DNA of 36,012 bases from Pseudomonadota bacterium (GTDB lineage: Bacteria; Pseudomonadota; Gammaproteobacteria; Burkholderiales; Thiobacillaceae), in the NCBI GenBank assembly GCA_021783275.1, contig JAJXUA010000011.1:1-36012 (forward strand), written 5' to 3'. The notes below the pieces were generated by a model. It saw only the letters and a program-made list of their open reading frames with translations. It was not told the DNA's origin and did not search any database. Shown piece after piece: positions 15,116 to 23,394 of this stretch. Position 1 is the stretch's first letter; each line of letters begins with the position of its first letter. The position numbers and the translations under genes were made by a program.

Positions 15116-18100
15116 ATGTTGTCTGTTGGCTTCATCACCCGCCACCTCACGGTTCGCCGTGCGGGGGCGGGTTTGCGTGCGCTGGCCTTGCGGCCAGCCC
15201 GCTTTGTTGCGGGGGTGCTGCGCCTCCGCAACAAAGCGCTGCTGTGCAGTGTTGTCCTGGCCGCGTCGGCGCAGGCCGCGTTGCCGCCGAATACCAATGT
15301 CGTCAATACCGCCACCGCGAGTTACCAGGTGCTGGGCGTGCCGGTCACCACCAGTGGCAGCGTCACCTTCACCACCCCGGCGCGTGCGCCGTCGAGCATC
15401 GAGTTCCTGCAATACGTGCCGGGCGGCAGTGCCGGAACACTGGAACAGGTCAACACGCCAGAGTGCGGGGGCAACCTGCGGGCCACGCCCACTTTCCTCG
15501 GCCCACCCGCCAGCCCCCTGGTGTTGCCGGGCGTGCTGCGGCTGGCCCCCGCGACTTTATACAGTGCGGGCGATCCGGTGTTTATCCGCGTCACCGATAT
15601 CGACCAGAACCTCGATGCAGCGGCGCTCGATACGCTGACCATCAGCATCAGCACCGGCAACGGCGACAGCGAGACCGTGACGCTGAGTGAGACCGGCAAT
15701 GCCACCGGTGTGTTCATCGGCTATCTGCCGTCGTCCAGCGCGGCGACCACCCCCAGCAACTGTGCACTCGACATTCCGTCCAGCCAGTCGCTGACCGCAA
15801 AATACACCGACGACTTCGACACCAGCGATGAAGTCACTGCCGCAGCACTGGTCGATCCCTTCGGCGTGCTGTTCGATTCCGCAACCGGCGCGCCGGTGGA
15901 CGGTGCCATCGTCACCCTCATCGACACCAACAGCAATCTGCCCGCCGCCGTGTTCTGCGGCGACGGCGTCACCGTGTTGCCGCAGCCCGTGACCTCCGGC
16001 AGTACCACCGTCTGCGACCCGGTGATGACGCCTGGCGGCTACCGCTTCCCGCGCGTCGCGCCCGGCACCTACCGGCTGGCGATCACGCCGCCCGCCGGTT
16101 ACGCCTTCCCGTCGGTGGTCGCGCCGGGCGCACTGCCGCCCGGTTTCGTGATCGTCGGCGTGCCCGGCAGCGGTGCCTCATACGGCGGCACCTTCCCGCT
16201 CAATCCCGGCCCGGCGCTGCAGATCGACGTACCGCTCGATGCGTCGGCCACTGGCGACCTGCAGATCACCAAAACCGTGGCCAAATCGGTCGTCGGTGAA
16301 GGCGAATTTGTTCCCTATACGCTCAACATACGCAACGCCACCGGCGCGGTCGCCAATGCGGTGCAGATCGCCGACCGCCTGCCTGCCGGCTTCCGTTATC
16401 AATCCGGATCGGCCCGCCGCGACGGGGCTGTGCTGCCCGACCCGGCGATCACCCCGGACGGGCGCGGCCTGACCTTTAATATCGGCAACGTCGCCGCCGG
16501 GGCTTCGGTCACGCTGCTATATGCCGCCGAAGTGACCGTCGCCGCGCGCCCCGGCAAGGCCGAAAACGTCGCTTTCGCCACCGGCGGGCACACGTCCAAC
16601 ACCGCCCGCGCCAGTGTCATCGTGCGCGAAGACCTGCTGCGCTCACGCGCCATTCTGATGGGTCGCGTCATCGTCGGGGCGTGTGACGACAGCGTCTCCA
16701 ACGACGAAAATGGTCTGGCGCAGGTGCGCATCGTGCTCGAAGACGGCACGGCCATCCTCACCGACGAGCACGGCCGCTGGCACGCCGACAATATCCGTCC
16801 CGGCACGCATGTGGTGCAGCTCGACCTCGATTCGCTGCCGCCGGATTACGAAATTCAGCAGTGCGAAAAAAACAGCCGCTTCGCCGGTCGCAGCTATTCG
16901 CAGTTTGTGAATGTGCGTGGCGGCAGCCTGTGGCGCGCAGATTTCCATGTGCAGAAAAAAGCCCCGGTGGTGTATCAGCTCACCCAGCAACTCAGCGCCA
17001 CGCGCAGCGGCGGCGCGGCAGTGGCCACGCTCACGCTGAGTGGCGAGGCTGCGGTGCACAGCGTGTCAGCAACGCTGCTGCTGCCCGCGGGCAGCACGGT
17101 CGTGGCGGGCAGCGCCCGTCTGGATGGGCAGCCGACCGACGCGCTGGAACTGTCCGACGGCGTGGCAGTGCTGCGGCTCGGCGCACAGACCGGCCGCTGG
17201 ACCCACACGCTAATGCTGAACCTCGACACCCCGGCCGAGGCGGGCGCGCTGGTCAGCATGGTGCGCTTTGTGCCGCCCGGCCAGCAGGGCATCAACCTGC
17301 CCAAGGTCACTGCCGCCTGGGATGCACCGACCACGCAGACCCAGGCCGTGATTCCGCCAGCGATTCTGCACAGCGAAGCCGCTGATGCCCCCGGCACGCT
17401 GGATCGCGGACGCCGCGATGTGGCCATCCGGCCGGATGCGGTGCCACAAGTGCCGGGCAGCGACAATCGCCTGCAACTCGTTGAACAGCTGCCCTACGAC
17501 GCCGACTGGCTCGCAGCGGCGCAACCGGGCGTTGAATGGCTGCATCCGCAAACCGGCTTCCAGCCCGCGCTGCCTGCGATCAAGCTGGCGGTGAAACACG
17601 CGCCGGGCCAGCGCATCGAATTCACGGTCAACGGCACGCCGGTCGATCCCGTCAAATTTGACGGGATGGAACAGAACGCAGCGCGCACGGTGGGCCTGTC
17701 CACCTGGCGCGGCGTAGGCCTGGCCGAAGGCCGTAATGACCTGACTCTGGTGATCCGTGACGCCAGCGGTGCCGAAGTGCTGCGCGAAAGCCGCAGCGTG
17801 CATTATTCCGGCGGCCCCGACCGCGCCGAATTCGTTAGCGCGCATTCGCGTCTGCTGGCCGACGGCAAGACCCGCCCGGTCATCGCCGTACGCTTCCTCG
17901 ATCGCGATGGCCAGCCGGTGCGACGCGGTGTCAACGGCAGCTTCCAGCTCAACGCGCCGTATCAGTCGGCAAACCAGCTCGAAGCCATTCAGCGCGACCC
18001 GCTGGCCGGCAAGATCGACAACGCGCCGCGTTACGAGATTGGCCGCGACGGCATCGCGCTGATTGAACTGGCCCCGACCACGCAATCCGGCGAAGCCATT

Positions 18101-20665
18101 CTTAATTTCGATTTCGCCACGCCGACCCGTTACGGCGAGGAAGACCGTTTCGTCCGCACGCACAAAAACGAAATCCGCGTCTGGCTCGAACCCGGCCAGC
18201 GCGACTGGATCCTGGTGGGCTTTGCCGAAGGCACGGTGGGCCACAAAACCCTGTCGGGCAACGTCGCCGCCGCCAAAGCCAACGGCGATGACGAGCGCCT
18301 GTTCGACGGCAACCGCGTCGCGTTCTACGCCAAAGGCACGGTGCGCGGCGACACGCTGCTGACCGTGGCCTACGACACTGCCAAGCAGCGCGGCGACGCC
18401 GGTGCTTTTGCCAATCTCAAGCAGTTGGTCGATCCCAACCGCTTCTACACCCTGTACGGCGATTCGACCCAGCCGACCTTCGACGCGGCGAGCGCGCGCA
18501 AGCTCTACCTCAAGATCGAACGCCGCCAGTTCTATGCGCTCTTCGGCGATTACGACACGGGCCTCACCGTCGCGGAATTCGCGCGCTACAGCCGCACCGT
18601 CAACGGCCTGAAATCCGAATACCAAGGCGAAAAATTCAGTTACAACGCCTTTGCCACGATGACCGCGCAAGCCTTCGTCAAGGACGAACTGCGCGGCAAC
18701 GGCACCTCGGGCCTGTATCGCCTGACGCGCTCGGACATCATCGAAAACAGCGACACGATCCGCATCGAAACCCGCGACCGCTTCCAGTCGCAGAACATTC
18801 TCAGCAGCAAGACGCTCACCCGCTTCCTCGATTACGACATTGATTATTTAGCCGGTACCGTGTTTTTCAAATCGCCCGTACCCGAGCGCGACGCGATGTT
18901 CAACCCGGTTTACATCGTCGCCGAATACGAATCCGCCAGCAGCCAGGACGAAAAACTCACCGCCGGTGGCCGCCTCGCGTTCAAGCCCAACGCCAAAACC
19001 GAAATCGGCGCAAGCCTGGTGCGCGAAGGCAATGTCGGGGCCAGCGGCAATCTCGGCGGCGTCGATCTCACCTATCTGATGAGCGAGGCCACCCGGGTGC
19101 AGGCCGAGTTCGCCCAGAGCCAGCGCGATCTGGCTGGCATTGAATTCGAAGGTGCGGCCTGGAAAGTCGAAGCCCTGCATCACAACGAGAAACTCGACGC
19201 CAAGGCTTACATCCGCAAGCAGGAAAGCGGCTTTGGCCTGGGCCAGCAGGCGGGCAGCGAAAACGGCACGCGCAAATTCGGCGCCGAGGCGCGGCTGAAA
19301 CTGTCCGAAACGCTGCAACTCGAAGGCCAGGCCTACCGCCAGGACACGCTCTCCACCGGCGCACAGCGCGACGTGATCGAAGGCCGCGCCGACCACAAGC
19401 TCGGCACCAGCCTCACCGGGTATTACGGCGCGCGCTTCGCCCGCGATGAAGACGGCGCAGGCGTCACCCGCGACAGCAAACAGGCACTCGCCGGGGCCGC
19501 CTACGAACTGCTCGACCGCAAGCTGGTGTTGCGCGCCGCTGCCGAAATCGGCTTCGGCGAAGCCGACAGCCTCGACTTCCCGGATCGGCTGATCATCGGT
19601 GCCGACTACAAGCTGACCGAGCAGACCGTGCTGTTTGCCGAACAGGAATTCGCGCGTGGCGAGGATATTTCGGCCAACCTCACTCGCGTCGGTCTGCGCG
19701 TGGCACCGTGGACCGGCGGCGAACTCGCCGCGTCGCTGGGCAACCAGGCCAGCCTCGACAGCGGCCGCATGCACGCCGATCTGGGACTGGTGCAGAAATG
19801 GCAGATCAATGAATTCTGGCAAACCGATTTCGCTGTCACCCGGTCGCAGACTCTGCGTGCCACCGGCGTGCCGCTCAATCTCAACGTACCGCTGGCATCC
19901 GGCACCGTCGCCAACGGTGACTACACTGCATTCAGCGTCGGCGCGGCCTACAACAACACAATCTGGGGCGCCAACACCCGACTCGAATGGCGCGAAGGCG
20001 ATCTCGACGACAAGATCAATTTCATCGTCGGCATGCAGCGCACGCTCGACGCTGGCCGCGTACTGGCCGGCGGTTTCAGCTATATCGAAGACGAATCGCT
20101 GCTGCGCCGCTCGCGCAAGTTCGACGCCCGCGTCTCCTACGCCACCCGCCCGTGGGACAGCGAATGGATCTGGCTCAACCGTGTGGACTACATCGACGAA
20201 CTGACCGAAGACGCCACCCTGACGTCGCGCGCGCAAAAACTCGTCAACAACAGCAACTGGAACTGGATGCCCAACCGCCGTACCCAGGTGGCCCTGCAGT
20301 TCGGCGCGAAGTACGTGCTCGACGACCTCAACGGCGGCGAGTACAGCGGCTTCACCAGCCTCGTCGGCACCGAAATCCGCCGCGACATCACCCAGACCTG
20401 GGATGTCGGCGCACACGTCTCACGGCTCGATTCCTGGAACAGCGAAATCAGCCAGACCGGCTTTGGCGTCTCGGTCGGCCACAGCCTGATGGAAAATCTG
20501 TGGGTCGCCGTCGGCTACAATTTTGCCGGCTTCGACGACGCCGATTTCAGCGGCGCCGACACCCGCACCCAGGGCCCTTATTTCAGCGTCCGACTCAAAG
20601 TCGATCAGGACACGCTGGGATTGAACAACCGGATGAACGGCGTGTTTGGCGATACGCGACCATGA
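15116..20665 (+). CDS. Large DUF11/beta-barrel outer-membrane protein, cluster gene 4
   Basis: 1849 residues from the ATG at 15116. An N-terminal signal (core ALLCSVVLAASAQA) is followed by PNTNVVNTATASYQVLGVP, the motif of genes 1 and 3. Then come beta-rich modules, a DUF11 domain (about 380-495: VPYTLNIRNATGAVANAVQI), a carboxypeptidase-regulatory-like domain (about 511-578: TAILTDEHGRWHADNIRPG) and an Ig/invasin-like region (about 800-1000). A conserved zone with RFYTLYGDST and RRQFYALFGDYDTG lies near 1110-1145. From about 1280 to the end, alternating polar/hydrophobic strands with many Tyr/Trp/Phe suggest an outer-membrane beta-barrel (penultimate strand GPYFSVRLKVD). The start is uncertain: no Shine-Dalgarno, three hairpins inside the first 120 bases, and a GTG at 15215 would give an ordinary signal peptide. 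Function is unknown; it may display or export its neighbours. Confidence 0.8.
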   Translation: MLSVGFITRHLTVRRAGAGLRALALRPARFVAGVLRLRNKALLCSVVLAASAQAALPPNTNVVNTATASYQVLGVPVTTSGSVTFTTPARAPSSIEFLQYVPGGSAGTLEQVNTPECGGNLRATPTFLGPPASPLVLPGVLRLAPATLYSAGDPVFIRVTDIDQNLDAAALDTLTISISTGNGDSETVTLSETGNATGVFIGYLPSSSAATTPSNCALDIPSSQSLTAKYTDDFDTSDEVTAAALVDPFGVLFDSATGAPVDGAIVTLIDTNSNLPAAVFCGDGVTVLPQPVTSGSTTVCDPVMTPGGYRFPRVAPGTYRLAITPPAGYAFPSVVAPGALPPGFVIVGVPGSGASYGGTFPLNPGPALQIDVPLDASATGDLQITKTVAKSVVGEGEFVPYTLNIRNATGAVANAVQIADRLPAGFRYQSGSARRDGAVLPDPAITPDGRGLTFNIGNVAAGASVTLLYAAEVTVAARPGKAENVAFATGGHTSNTARASVIVREDLLRSRAILMGRVIVGACDDSVSNDENGLAQVRIVLEDGTAILTDEHGRWHADNIRPGTHVVQLDLDSLPPDYEIQQCEKNSRFAGRSYSQFVNVRGGSLWRADFHVQKKAPVVYQLTQQLSATRSGGAAVATLTLSGEAAVHSVSATLLLPAGSTVVAGSARLDGQPTDALELSDGVAVLRLGAQTGRWTHTLMLNLDTPAEAGALVSMVRFVPPGQQGINLPKVTAAWDAPTTQTQAVIPPAILHSEAADAPGTLDRGRRDVAIRPDAVPQVPGSDNRLQLVEQLPYDADWLAAAQPGVEWLHPQTGFQPALPAIKLAVKHAPGQRIEFTVNGTPVDPVKFDGMEQNAARTVGLSTWRGVGLAEGRNDLTLVIRDASGAEVLRESRSVHYSGGPDRAEFVSAHSRLLADGKTRPVIAVRFLDRDGQPVRRGVNGSFQLNAPYQSANQLEAIQRDPLAGKIDNAPRYEIGRDGIALIELAPTTQSGEAILNFDFATPTRYGEEDRFVRTHKNEIRVWLEPGQRDWILVGFAEGTVGHKTLSGNVAAAKANGDDERLFDGNRVAFYAKGTVRGDTLLTVAYDTAKQRGDAGAFANLKQLVDPNRFYTLYGDSTQPTFDAASARKLYLKIERRQFYALFGDYDTGLTVAEFARYSRTVNGLKSEYQGEKFSYNAFATMTAQAFVKDELRGNGTSGLYRLTRSDIIENSDTIRIETRDRFQSQNILSSKTLTRFLDYDIDYLAGTVFFKSPVPERDAMFNPVYIVAEYESASSQDEKLTAGGRLAFKPNAKTEIGASLVREGNVGASGNLGGVDLTYLMSEATRVQAEFAQSQRDLAGIEFEGAAWKVEALHHNEKLDAKAYIRKQESGFGLGQQAGSENGTRKFGAEARLKLSETLQLEGQAYRQDTLSTGAQRDVIEGRADHKLGTSLTGYYGARFARDEDGAGVTRDSKQALAGAAYELLDRKLVLRAAAEIGFGEADSLDFPDRLIIGADYKLTEQTVLFAEQEFARGEDISANLTRVGLRVAPWTGGELAASLGNQASLDSGRMHADLGLVQKWQINEFWQTDFAVTRSQTLRATGVPLNLNVPLASGTVANGDYTAFSVGAAYNNTIWGANTRLEWREGDLDDKINFIVGMQRTLDAGRVLAGGFSYIEDESLLRRSRKFDARVSYATRPWDSEWIWLNRVDYIDELTEDATLTSRAQKLVNNSNWNWMPNRRTQVALQFGAKYVLDDLNGGEYSGFTSLVGTEIRRDITQTWDVGAHVSRLDSWNSEISQTGFGVSVGHSLMENLWVAVGYNFAGFDDADFSGADTRTQGPYFSVRLKVDQDTLGLNNRMNGVFGDTRP
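15138..15237 (+). repeat. Three consecutive strong hairpins at the 5' end of cluster gene 4
   Basis: Hairpin A (15138-15171): CACGG-TTCG-CCGTG topped by a UUCG loop, with outer CCCGCC/GGCGGG. Hairpin B (15181-15198): GCTGGCC/GGCCAGC with a 4-base loop. Hairpin C (15201-15237): GCTTTGTTGCGG / CCGCAACAAAGC, 12 perfect pairs. No T-run follows. They may control translation or mRNA processing, or be a REP-like insertion that was read into the gene. Confidence 0.65.
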
Positions 20666-23319
20666 TGGAATTCACGATGAACAGATATTTGCTAACTTTG
20701 CCCAGCGTCCGGAGGTTGACACGGGCCGACAGACTGCTGTCCTGCCATCCTGCCCCCGGTCTGCGCCGCCTGGCCTGCGCGTGGCTCATGGCGACGTTGG
20801 CAGCGCCAGCCTGGGCACTGACCGTTCCGGCCACCCAGGATTTGAGCTGTGCGCTGGCGCGTCAATCACCGTTGAACTGTACCGCCAATGATTTCACGGT
20901 AGGCGCCACTTTCAGCGCGGCGCCGGGGACCGCGCCATTTTGTGTCGCCGGGCAATCGTTTTCGTTCGAAGTAGACCTGAATCTCACCAGCAATAGTCCC
21001 GACCGTTACGACGTTGGCTTTTTTGTCGGCCAAAACGGGAACAACCCGCAAACCGATGCTTCACCCACCGGCTGTTCGGTCGGCACGGTGCCAACCACTG
21101 CGATTCCTGCTCCCCCGCCGACCTTGACCCAGCCATGGTTCAAGGCTGCAGGCAACGCGGGCAACCTGTGCAGCGATTTTCTGGGTAACGGCGCAAGCAC
21201 GACCATTACCTTTAACCAGATCAAGGTGCAGTGTCAGGGCGATAGTACGGGTGCCCTGACGATTCCCTATTTGCTGGCGTATTCACAGTCTTCTGGCGAC
21301 GCATGCACCGGACCCGGAGACGTCAAGCCCGGTTCAGGGTCTAAATGCCAGGTCAATACCGCGGCCCCCGTGTCGGGGCTCGTTGCCGTGTTTGCAGGTG
21401 GCTACGTTGACGTCACCAAGCAAACCACGCCCGACGGCGACAACCAGCCGTTTATCTTTACCGCGACCGGTCCATTGGGCGCCAAGGTCATTGCCCTGAC
21501 CGGTGCAGTGCTGACACCGACTTCGGCAACCGGCGGCACCTATTCGCCCTCCAGTATCGCAACGGCGACCAACACCGCCAGCGCAACCCTGCGCGACGGC
21601 GAGACGGTTCGCTTCTACATGAACGTCCTCCCTATCGTTCGCACCCTGACCATTACCGAGACAGCGGCATCCAATTGGGAAAGCACGGCGGCGATCAGTT
21701 GCGCAGCGGTGACGGGTTCACCCCTTCTGATCACCAACAACGCCACCCGCACCCTAACGGCGGGACTCAGCACGACCAACATTGCCGCCGCATGCACCGT
21801 CACTAACACCAAACGTCCGCGCATCACGCTGGCCAAGAGTGTCGGTGGGCGGGTCAGCGTCAGCGACCAGTTCACGGTCAGTGCCAGTGGCGGCGGCACC
21901 CTGACCGGCAGCACATCGGCAACCACCTCAGGCACCGCTAGCACCGCCAGCACCCTCTTTTACAGCACACCCTCTACAGCGCTGACGATTGCCGATTCCA
22001 AGGCCGCTGGCCCCACGCCACTGTCCGAATACGACAGCCGCCTGACCTGCAGCAACGCGTTCACCGGCCCGGGTGCGACGCCCGGCGCCAGTCTGCCCAG
22101 CAATGTGGCGACGACCAGCGCGAGCCTCACCCCCGCACCGGGTGATGACCTCGTCTGTACCTTCACCAACACGCCGCGACCGCGCATCACCCTGCAGAAA
22201 ATAATCGATCCGGCCGGCGGCGGACGTGTCGCCGTCACCGACCAGTTCACCCTGGCGGTGACGGGTGCTACACCGGTGATTACCACCGGAATCGGAAACA
22301 GCATCACCTCTGCCGGGGTGTCGCTGGTGACCACAGCCGGCGTGGCGCTGACCCTGTCGGAAAGCGCCGCCGGTACCACCGACTTGGCGAATTACGCAGC
22401 CGCCTACAGCTGCACCAACAGCGGCAGCGGGGGAACGACCGTCCCGCCCGGCAGCGGCACCAGCTTTGTCGTCGCGCCCGTCAATAACGATGTCATCGCC
22501 TGCAACTTCACCAACACGCGCCGCTCGGCCGAACTCACGCTAGCCAAGCGCTGGACCAATGCCACCCTGAACAACGCCGTCATCATCTCGGCTATTGGAC
22601 TCAACAGCCGCAACTTCGCTGCCACCGCCAACACCCGCAATGAAACCGATACCGACACCGGCACGATGACGATCTATGCCGGCGAAACGGTCGCCCTCGC
22701 GGAAGCCTTCACCACCGGGCTACCCCTTGACTATGCGAAATCGCTGACCTGCACCGGCAACAACGGCGCGCTCAGCCATATACCGGACAGCCTCACAGGC
22801 ACGCTCGCAATCAACGGCGCGGATACCCAGATCACCTGTACCTTCAGCAACGACAAGCTGATGCCTTCACTCACCTTCCTGAAGAGCGTCCAGGTCACGT
22901 CCGATCCCGTCAATCTGGCGCTCAACCCCAAATACATTCCGGGCGCGGAAGCGCTTTATACGCTGACGGTCACCAACTCGGGGCCTGGCGCGGTCGACAA
23001 CACCTCGCTCATCATCGTCGATCCGGTTCCGGTCAACACCGTCCTGTTCACCGGCAACCTGGGCGGCGGCGCGCCTTTCAATTTCAGCAACGGCACGCTC
23101 CCCAGTGGCGTCGTGTGCAACTTCAACACGCTGGGCGATTTCACCGACTGCGTGGACTTTTCAGTGGATGGCGTCAACTGGACCTATGTGCCCAACGGCA
23201 GTTTCGACCCGGCCGTCACCCATATCCGTTTTACCCCGGTCGGAGCCATGAATGCTGATGCGATAGCCGGCAATCCTTCGCCCAGTTTCAGCCTGCAATT
23301 CAGGGTACGCGTGAAGTAA
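20662..23319 (+). CDS. Exported multi-module beta protein with Cys pairs, cluster gene 5
   Basis: 885 residues from the ATG that overlaps the stop of gene 4 (ATGA), implying translational coupling; an ATG at 20677 is an alternative. The signal peptide has a long basic N-region before the core LMATLAAPAWA. After a Cys-containing N-terminal domain come three or four tandem prealbumin/SpaA-like modules. Each opens with ITLAK, ITLQK or LTLAK and closes with C-T/N-F-T/S-N (VCTFTNTPRP, ACNFTNTRRS, TCTFSNDK), with a second Cys in LTCSN, YSCTN or LTCTG; disulfides are likely. The C-terminal DUF11-like domain begins NPKYIPGAEALYTLTVTNSG and ends FSVDGVNW...THIRF...FSLQFRVRVK. No anchor is seen. Probably a surface stalk or adhesin-like protein; function unknown. 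Confidence 0.8.
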   Translation: MMEFTMNRYLLTLPSVRRLTRADRLLSCHPAPGLRRLACAWLMATLAAPAWALTVPATQDLSCALARQSPLNCTANDFTVGATFSAAPGTAPFCVAGQSFSFEVDLNLTSNSPDRYDVGFFVGQNGNNPQTDASPTGCSVGTVPTTAIPAPPPTLTQPWFKAAGNAGNLCSDFLGNGASTTITFNQIKVQCQGDSTGALTIPYLLAYSQSSGDACTGPGDVKPGSGSKCQVNTAAPVSGLVAVFAGGYVDVTKQTTPDGDNQPFIFTATGPLGAKVIALTGAVLTPTSATGGTYSPSSIATATNTASATLRDGETVRFYMNVLPIVRTLTITETAASNWESTAAISCAAVTGSPLLITNNATRTLTAGLSTTNIAAACTVTNTKRPRITLAKSVGGRVSVSDQFTVSASGGGTLTGSTSATTSGTASTASTLFYSTPSTALTIADSKAAGPTPLSEYDSRLTCSNAFTGPGATPGASLPSNVATTSASLTPAPGDDLVCTFTNTPRPRITLQKIIDPAGGGRVAVTDQFTLAVTGATPVITTGIGNSITSAGVSLVTTAGVALTLSESAAGTTDLANYAAAYSCTNSGSGGTTVPPGSGTSFVVAPVNNDVIACNFTNTRRSAELTLAKRWTNATLNNAVIISAIGLNSRNFAATANTRNETDTDTGTMTIYAGETVALAEAFTTGLPLDYAKSLTCTGNNGALSHIPDSLTGTLAINGADTQITCTFSNDKLMPSLTFLKSVQVTSDPVNLALNPKYIPGAEALYTLTVTNSGPGAVDNTSLIIVDPVPVNTVLFTGNLGGGAPFNFSNGTLPSGVVCNFNTLGDFTDCVDFSVDGVNWTYVPNGSFDPAVTHIRFTPVGAMNADAIAGNPSPSFSLQFRVRVK

Positions 23320-23358
23320 TCCCTGCCCAACAACGCCTCGTTGCGAGGCTGTCTCCTG

Positions 23359-23364
23359 TAAAAT
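23359..23364 (+). promoter_or_regulatory. Candidate -10 box TAAAAT before prfC
   Basis: TAAAAT in the 11-mer TAAAATGGCGG, 30 bases before the prfC ATG. A small hairpin GCCTCG-TTG-CGAGGC (23335-23349) lies just upstream and lacks a T-run, so it is not a proper terminator for the preceding cluster. Confidence 0.4.
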
Positions 23365-23394
23365 GGCGGCCTGCCTGTTACTGCTACTCCCCGC

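Noticed and set aside
18848-20416. A 522-codon open frame on the - strand inside cluster gene 4
   Set aside because: Antisense to the barrel region, which has clear protein-like periodicity; no ribosome site or motif.
19987-20661. Upstream extension of the cluster gene 5 frame into gene 4
   Set aside because: The extension is Arg-rich out-of-frame reading of gene 4. A signal peptide starts only after 20662.
21800-22860. Tandem repeats in cluster gene 5 as a CRISPR or DNA-level repeat array
   Set aside because: Similarity is at protein level with modules of about 120 residues; no regular short DNA repeat or spacer pattern.
12167-23319. PEP-CTERM/exosortase substrates, considered because of the sigma-54 promoter
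   Set aside because: None of the five C-termini has a PEP motif, TM helix and basic tail; all end on beta-strands.
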